A stretch of DNA of 64,000 nt. It comes from Rhynchopus sp. YZ270_cl-10. Its lineage: Eukaryota > Euglenozoa > Diplonemea > Diplonemida > Diplonemidae. Both the position numbers and the translations under genes were made by a program. The notes beneath the pieces are model-generated. The model made no database searches. It saw only the letters and a program-made list of their open reading frames with translations, and had not been told where the DNA came from. The stretch covers positions 1,054,001 through 1,118,000 of the forward strand of contig OZ037842.1 of assembly GCA_964035575.1 (NCBI GenBank), written 5' to 3'. Below, piece after piece: positions 59,573 to 64,000 of this stretch. Numbering within the stretch: position 1 is the first letter of the stretch; each line of letters opens with the position of its first letter.

Positions 59573-59656
59573 TGCCGTCTGCAGAGATGTTTGCACCTTT
59601 CACCTTCATTCTTTTTTAAGGTGGCTACTGAGAAGAGACACAGACTCATCTTACTA
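59573..59656 (+). repeat. Adjacent family 2 and family 1 copies
   Basis: Family 2 part (GTGCCGTCTGCAGAGATGTT then TGCACCTTTCACC) is followed after a T run by a family 1 part (AGGTGGCTACTGAGAAGAGA then CAGACTCATCTTAC). Confidence 0.55.
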
Positions 59657-59964
59657 TTTTCTATTATTTTTTTTTCGCCATGGGTTGCTGCCCGCTGAGT
59701 AGTCTATTGTCAAGCAACATTTTCTGTGCCTGATAATTGGACATTTTTTTTTTTGTGAGGAGGGGCTGCGTATGAGAAACTACGTGGACGCACCCACCCA
59801 CTGCCTCTGTCATCCGACCTGGGGTTTAATGACTGTTAAGTTCAGGGAGAATATCGATAAAAAGCCTTCCTCTAGTGGTCAAGGTGTAAAATGTATTCCA
59901 GATTTATTTTCGACTGAGATGCGTTTTAGCACGTTTTCAACCACTCTTTTTTAGATGTAAACCA

Positions 59965-60080
59965 CGAAATGGATGTAGTATATTGGACTGCATGGTTGGG
60001 TGTCCACGCTGGTACAGCCGGTCATGTACCAAGGTACACTGTTCACGAGAGGGCTTTGTATTTCAACTCTACCTTTTTAT
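59965..60080 (+). repeat. Dispersed family 3 copy
   Basis: CGAAATGGATGTAG, GGACTGCATGGTTGGGTGTC, AAGGTACACTGTTCACGAGA and GGGCTTTGTATTTCAACTC. The closest match to 4269-4398. Confidence 0.75.
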
Positions 60081-60252
60081 TTTTGAGACTCCACTGCCAA
60101 CGTGCAGCACCCCAAAAAAAGGGAGGGATTCGACAGTCCACAGACCGCTCCTGAATCCCGGAGTCAATTTTTCCCCTTTTTTATTTTCATTCTGTTCCTC
60201 CAGCAGTATTTCAGAGCTCCACTCCATAGTACAGGTTGTTTTGTTGCCCCTG

Positions 60253-60503
60253 CACGACGGTGAAGTATAGTACATTACAAGTGAAGTTACTAGTAACGTT
60301 ACAAGTGAAAAACCGTTACAAGTGAGTTACAAGTGAGTTACAAGTGAGTTACAAGTGGGATACATGAATTACAGGCAAAATCAGGTTGTAACTGGTGGGT
60401 TACAAGTGGGTTACAAGTGAGTTACAAGTGAGTTACATGTAACAAAAGTTACATGTAACTCACTTGTAACTCCACTTGTAACACCCGTTACTTCACCGTC
60501 GTG
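60253..60503. mobile_element. Foldback element with GTTACAAGTGA units
   Basis: Ends CACGACGGTGAAGTA and TACTTCACCGTCGTG are perfect 15-base inverted copies. The inside is an array of GTTACAAGTGA units, inverted near the right end so that most of the element can fold. No clear target duplication. 251 bases, no coding potential. Confidence 0.75.
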
Positions 60504-60696
60504 TGGGATTTCCCCCCCCCCCCCCCCCCCTCCTTTTTTCAAAAAAAGTGGGGCTTTTTATCGTTTTGCTAAACCGTGTTTGTGTGCGGATCTTTTTACT
60601 GCTGATCCGATGGTCTTTGCGTTTCAGTCACACATTTTTTTTTTTTTGGTTGTTTGCATTTTACATATTTCGTGTTTCAAATTGTCTTTTTTATAA

Positions 60697-60725
60697 TGCG
60701 ACTAAGTACGAGAGTCTTACCAACC
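60697..60725 (+). repeat. Dispersed family 1 copy
   Basis: TGCGACTAAGTACGAGAGTC then TTACCAACC. Confidence 0.5.
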
Positions 60726-60822
60726 TTGTAGTATGCCACATTCCCCTTTGCAATGGGCGAGCTTCTAATGGAGCATGGTCCACCGTCGAAGGCAGTCCTC
60801 AGTAATACAAAAAGCACCTACA

Positions 60823-61478
60823 TGGGGAGATCCGGGTGCCCACAACAACAATATTCACAAGCAATCACAAAAAATAAATCCTATTCACAAAAAATCACAA
60901 GTAATCACAAAAAATAAATCCTATTCGCAAAAAATCACAAACGATCACAAAAAATCACAAAAATCACAAAAAATCACAAGCAATCACAAAAAAAAAATCC
61001 TATTCACAAACAATCACAAACAAAAAATCTTATTCACAAAAAATCACACAAAATCACAAAAAATAAATCCTATTCACAAAAAATCACAAAAAATCACAAA
61101 AAATCAAAAAGAATCACATCCACTTTTTGTGATTTTTTGTGATTTTTTTGTGATTGTTTGTGATTTTTTGTGAATAGGATTTTTTTTTTTGTGATTGCTT
61201 GTGATTTTTTGTGAATAGGATTTATTTTTTGTGATTTTGTGTGATTTTTTGTGAATAAGATTTTTTGTTTGTGATTGTTTGTGAATAGGATTTTTTTTTT
61301 GTGATTGCTTGTGATTTTTTGTGATTTTTGTGATTTTTTGTGATTTGTTGTGAATAGGATTTTTTTTTTGTGATTTTTTGTATTTATTTTGTGTGATTTG
61401 TTGTGATTTGTTGTGATTTGTTGTGATTTTTTGTGATTTTTTGTGAATATTGTTGTTGCGGGCACCCGGATCTCCCCA
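60823..61478. mobile_element. 656-base foldback element with 38-base terminal inverted repeats and target duplication
   Basis: Left end TGGGGAGATCCGGGTGCCCA continuing to ATATTCACAA; the right end is its complement with one mismatch over 38 bases. CTACA flanks both sides (60818-60822 and 61479-61483), a 5-base target duplication. The interior is AAAAAATCACAA units on the left and the complementary TTGTGATTTTTT units on the right, meeting near 61115, so nearly the whole element can form one long hairpin. It has no coding capacity; a non-autonomous MITE or foldback transposon. Confidence 0.88.
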
Positions 61479-62060
61479 CTACAGAAGCAAAAAGAGAACT
61501 AATCTTCGAGATGAAGAACCTACCCGGGGGGGTTCTCTGTTTTACGAAAGCACTGTCTGCCCGGCGGTTAAGGAACGGTTGTTGCCGTTCAGCCCGTTTT
61601 TTTTTTTTTTTTTTTGAAAACCGGTTTTTCCATCACACCCTAAGGCCCTGCCCCCACCGTTGTTGGGTAAAAATGCGTAGCCTATCCCCTCATCCCCTAG
61701 CCCTTCGCAGCCAACATTTTCCCTCCTTTTTTTTTCTTATTTTTGATGATGTGTGCACAGGAGGTATGCCTTTTCAAAACAATTTTTTTTTTAGATGATT
61801 TATGTTCATCCCTACCTAACTTTTTTTCCCCTTTTCTTTCCCTATGTGGAAATGAAATTATGCCACAGTATGCTTCCTTCAAGCTAAGACAGGTGGACTG
61901 CACGGAAAACAAAACAAACATAAATCAATCAATGTTCATGTTTATTGCACGCTGTCGTCTCGAATGCCCGTCTCTCTTCAATCTTACATGGTTTATTTCA
62001 TAGTGCAGAGCGCATCGCCTTCGCTTATACATTCGAGTCTTTTTGGTTAATACAACACTA

Positions 62061-62130
62061 CGGGGTTTGATAACCCACAGAGTGTCAGTGCCTGCGTCCC
62101 CTGAGAAGTTTGCACTATCAACTTCACCTT
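62061..62130 (+). repeat. Dispersed family 2 copy
   Basis: CGGGGTTTGATAACCCACAG, CAGTGCCTGCGTCCCCTGAG, then AAGTTTGCACTATCAAC. It has the same leading GGTT..AACC part as the intronic copy at 37264. Confidence 0.65.
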
Positions 62131-62762
62131 TTTTTTTAAAAATGACAATGTGTCCAGACATCTTTCAAAGCGGTTGTGTTGGGATCCTTCGTGTTCATGT
62201 GTGCCGATTGTGACAACCGTGTTGTCATTGTGGATCAGGGAGAAGAGGGGGGGGTTTTCCCTTGTTTTCAAGTAGTCAGATGGGGGCACTTCTTTGCCCC
62301 GAAAGAGCCAAGCGAAAATTTTTCTCTTCATTGCTTTCTTGATAGAGCGTTACCTTGTTTTAAACTATTTTTTTTTGAACGAAAACAGAAAACAGAAATT
62401 AGTTAATGCCAATTGTAAGTTAAAAGGTTCCTCCCCGAAACGAAGACGCGCCTCCAACCGGCCTGCGGTAGTTTATTTTAAACCACATACAAAGACACGC
62501 ATACCTCATTTTTTTTCCCTTCATTTATTTCAGAGAACACCACCCTTTCAAATTCACATATCGAAGCGTTCGTTTCCTTTCACTAAAAATGGGGTTTGCA
62601 GGGTAGGGTTTGGGTTCCCTCATCACCCACACCCGGATTACACACCCTCTAACGGTCCATAATCTGCGTAAAAAATACCCCTCTCTAGACATCAAAACCC
62701 CACAGAAATTTATATATTTCCCTCAATTTTTCCGACACATTTCTTTCTCTCTCTATCTTCTG

Positions 62763-63629
62763 ATGTATCATGGCAAGGAAGCTCCACAGGGTTTTAGTGA
62801 GGACCGATTTTATTTGGGGACACCTGATTTAAAACCACTTCCATTTAAAGATACACGCCTTGTCACTTTAAACGCAAAGCGAAGACAACAGGTGGTGAAC
62901 CGACTATTCTACAATGCAGAGAAGTCACAATCACGCCACCCTAGTTCTCCTGTGTCGACGCTGCGTACGGTGTCACCGAAGAAGCTCTCCAAGGAGAGGG
63001 CTGAAAAGGTGTCGCTCAGGTTGTCTGAGAAAAAGCCTAAGATAATGTCGAACAGCGATTTGTCTAGTACTACAGGGTATCAGAGCATGGCGATTCCTCC
63101 CTGGGCTGGTAGTGTATCTCGAGAGGAGGAAGTGTTGAAGCAGCAAAAGGCGCAGTCATCCTTGAATTATACAGCAGTGTGCGATCCGCATCTTCGGCCC
63201 TTCTGGTTGAGACGTCAAATTCTTCTAAAAAAAAGTACCGACAGCATTGCGTCCGACCGCCGCTATAAAAGCTTTGCAAGCATGCAGCTCCCCCCAACCG
63301 ATACACTCCCTATCATCGCCCCTCCCAGACAGAAAACAGAGGAAACAGAACGGAAACGGGAATTGTTTTTCACGCTCTCTGCAGATCTCAATCAGGTGTG
63401 TGTCACGCCGCGAAACGAAAACGAAGAGGAGGAGGAGGGGGGGGAGGAGGAGGAGGAGAAGGAGGAAGCAGCTCGCAGCCCCTCCCTGCCCTCAAAGGGA
63501 TCAGATGCGAAAAGAGGGGCAAATAATGCACCGATATCACCATGCAGCAGTGCAGGGAGGGCCTCCTGCACCTCATCCACAACATACACATCGTCGTACT
63601 GCAGTTCGAAGTCTTCTATAGGGGGTTAG
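62763..63629 (+). CDS. Protein of unknown function, charged and partly disordered
   Basis: 288 residues from ATG 62763. No known domain. The first 110 residues are basic (LNAKRRQQVVNRLFYNAEKS, KKLSKERAEKVSLRLSEKK). A middle block with IPPWAGSVSREEEVLKQQK and DPHLRPFWLRRQILLKK is the most ordered-looking. The last 80 residues hold a Glu run (ENEEEEEGGEEEEEKEE) and a Ser/Thr/Tyr-rich tail (SCTSSTTYTSSYCSSKSS). Base composition is less GC-rich than in most genes here, so coding status is less sure than elsewhere, but the frame is long and uninterrupted and the start follows a pyrimidine-rich leader. It might be a flagellar or cytoskeletal filament protein; this is a guess. Confidence 0.5.
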   Translation: MYHGKEAPQGFSEDRFYLGTPDLKPLPFKDTRLVTLNAKRRQQVVNRLFYNAEKSQSRHPSSPVSTLRTVSPKKLSKERAEKVSLRLSEKKPKIMSNSDLSSTTGYQSMAIPPWAGSVSREEEVLKQQKAQSSLNYTAVCDPHLRPFWLRRQILLKKSTDSIASDRRYKSFASMQLPPTDTLPIIAPPRQKTEETERKRELFFTLSADLNQVCVTPRNENEEEEEGGEEEEEKEEAARSPSLPSKGSDAKRGANNAPISPCSSAGRASCTSSTTYTSSYCSSKSSIGG

Positions 63630-64000
63630 CGGGAGGGGGGAAGGAGGCGGGTATAAAAGTGATGGTTTCTGCCATCATTGAGGGACCTGTTCATCTTTCG
63701 TTTGCCGACAAGAGATGGGCGGGGATATAGCCAGTTTTGACAAAAAAAGGATTGCAATTTTTGGCGCTTTTTTTAAAACTTCTTTTGAAGCTCGACGTAG
63801 GGTCTGTCTTTGGTACCTTTTTGACGCATATTTTGTTCTTCCGATGCATGCCACGACGATGCTTCCTTTTATGTAGTCGAACGGGGTGGTGGTGGGGATT
63901 TTAAATAAACTCGTTTTTGAGGAAGTGACATTCTGGCCGATTTGGTGGGACGACACACACCTTATGGCAAGCCTGGGGTGGCACTCCATCCGGGGTTGGA
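63630..64000. other. Window end, nothing recognised
   Basis: T/G-rich sequence with no gene or named repeat. Confidence 0.5.

Larger units (their letters stand above)
59368..62762. other. 3.4-kb repeat-dense gene-free region
   Basis: No gene recognised on either strand. It holds dispersed families 4, 2, 1 and 3, two foldback elements (60253-60503 and 60823-61478), a further family 1 copy and a family 2 copy, with T-rich spacers between. Confidence 0.65.

Noticed and set aside
60775-61465. KSQKITKN-type repeat proteins on both strands
   Set aside because: Products of the inverted AAAAAATCACAA arrays in the foldback element.

Overview
This is a nuclear segment from a unicellular, flagellated, mitochondriate eukaryote. 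It holds 22 protein genes and one gene fragment, and all of them lie on the + strand. Eight conventional introns are visible in four genes; every one starts GTAT and ends CAG. Most start codons sit 3-60 bases after a pyrimidine tract ending in AG, which looks like a 3' splice site with no matching upstream donor. One-way gene order plus such acceptors is the pattern of polycistronic transcription with spliced-leader trans-splicing, so Euglenozoa is the best fit; a diplonemid-like genome would suit the introns and repeat-rich spacers. That lineage call is inference and no species is claimed. An outer-dynein-arm docking protein implies a motile flagellum. SCOT, a mitochondrial-type carrier and a CblD-like protein imply a mitochondrion.

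Layout: 1-1.8 kb foldback and simple repeats. 1.8-9.1 kb J domain-AlgH fusion, ubiquitin-like/WD protein, SET protein, PIG-M mannosyltransferase, Sfi1-like protein. 10.2-17.1 kb a giant membrane-anchored protein with a GT8 glycosyltransferase at one end and a methyltransferase fold at the other. 17.1-20.1 kb a gene-poor repeat region. 20.1-27.5 kb a 1388-residue low-complexity protein, MMADHC/CblD-like protein, secreted Cys-rich protein. 28.1-32.0 kb a 1291-residue multi-domain RNA end-processing protein. 33.4-39.9 kb uracil-DNA glycosylase, ODAD3/CCDC151, an 11-finger CCCH protein. 41.3-49.0 kb PDZ/four-TM protein, triple cyclic-nucleotide-binding-like protein, SCOT. 50.2-59.4 kb a second ubiquitin-like/WD paralogue, a decarboxylase fragment, serine carboxypeptidase, an unknown protein, purple acid phosphatase and a carrier. 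59.4-64 kb foldback elements and one unknown protein.

The spacers are AT-rich with long homopolymers and carry several repeat kinds: foldback elements with terminal inverted repeats (two with clear target-site duplications), four families of short dispersed sequence, and a near-identical duplicated block at 19.5 and 32.6 kb. Two of the dispersed families also occur inside introns.

The most striking gene is at 28140-32015. It appears to join an MJ1316/RCED1-type RNA-end recognition domain, an endonuclease/exonuclease/phosphatase (EEP) fold interrupted by a P-loop kinase-like domain, a 2H phosphoesterase and a primase-like (AEP) domain. That reads as an all-in-one RNA end repair or processing enzyme.
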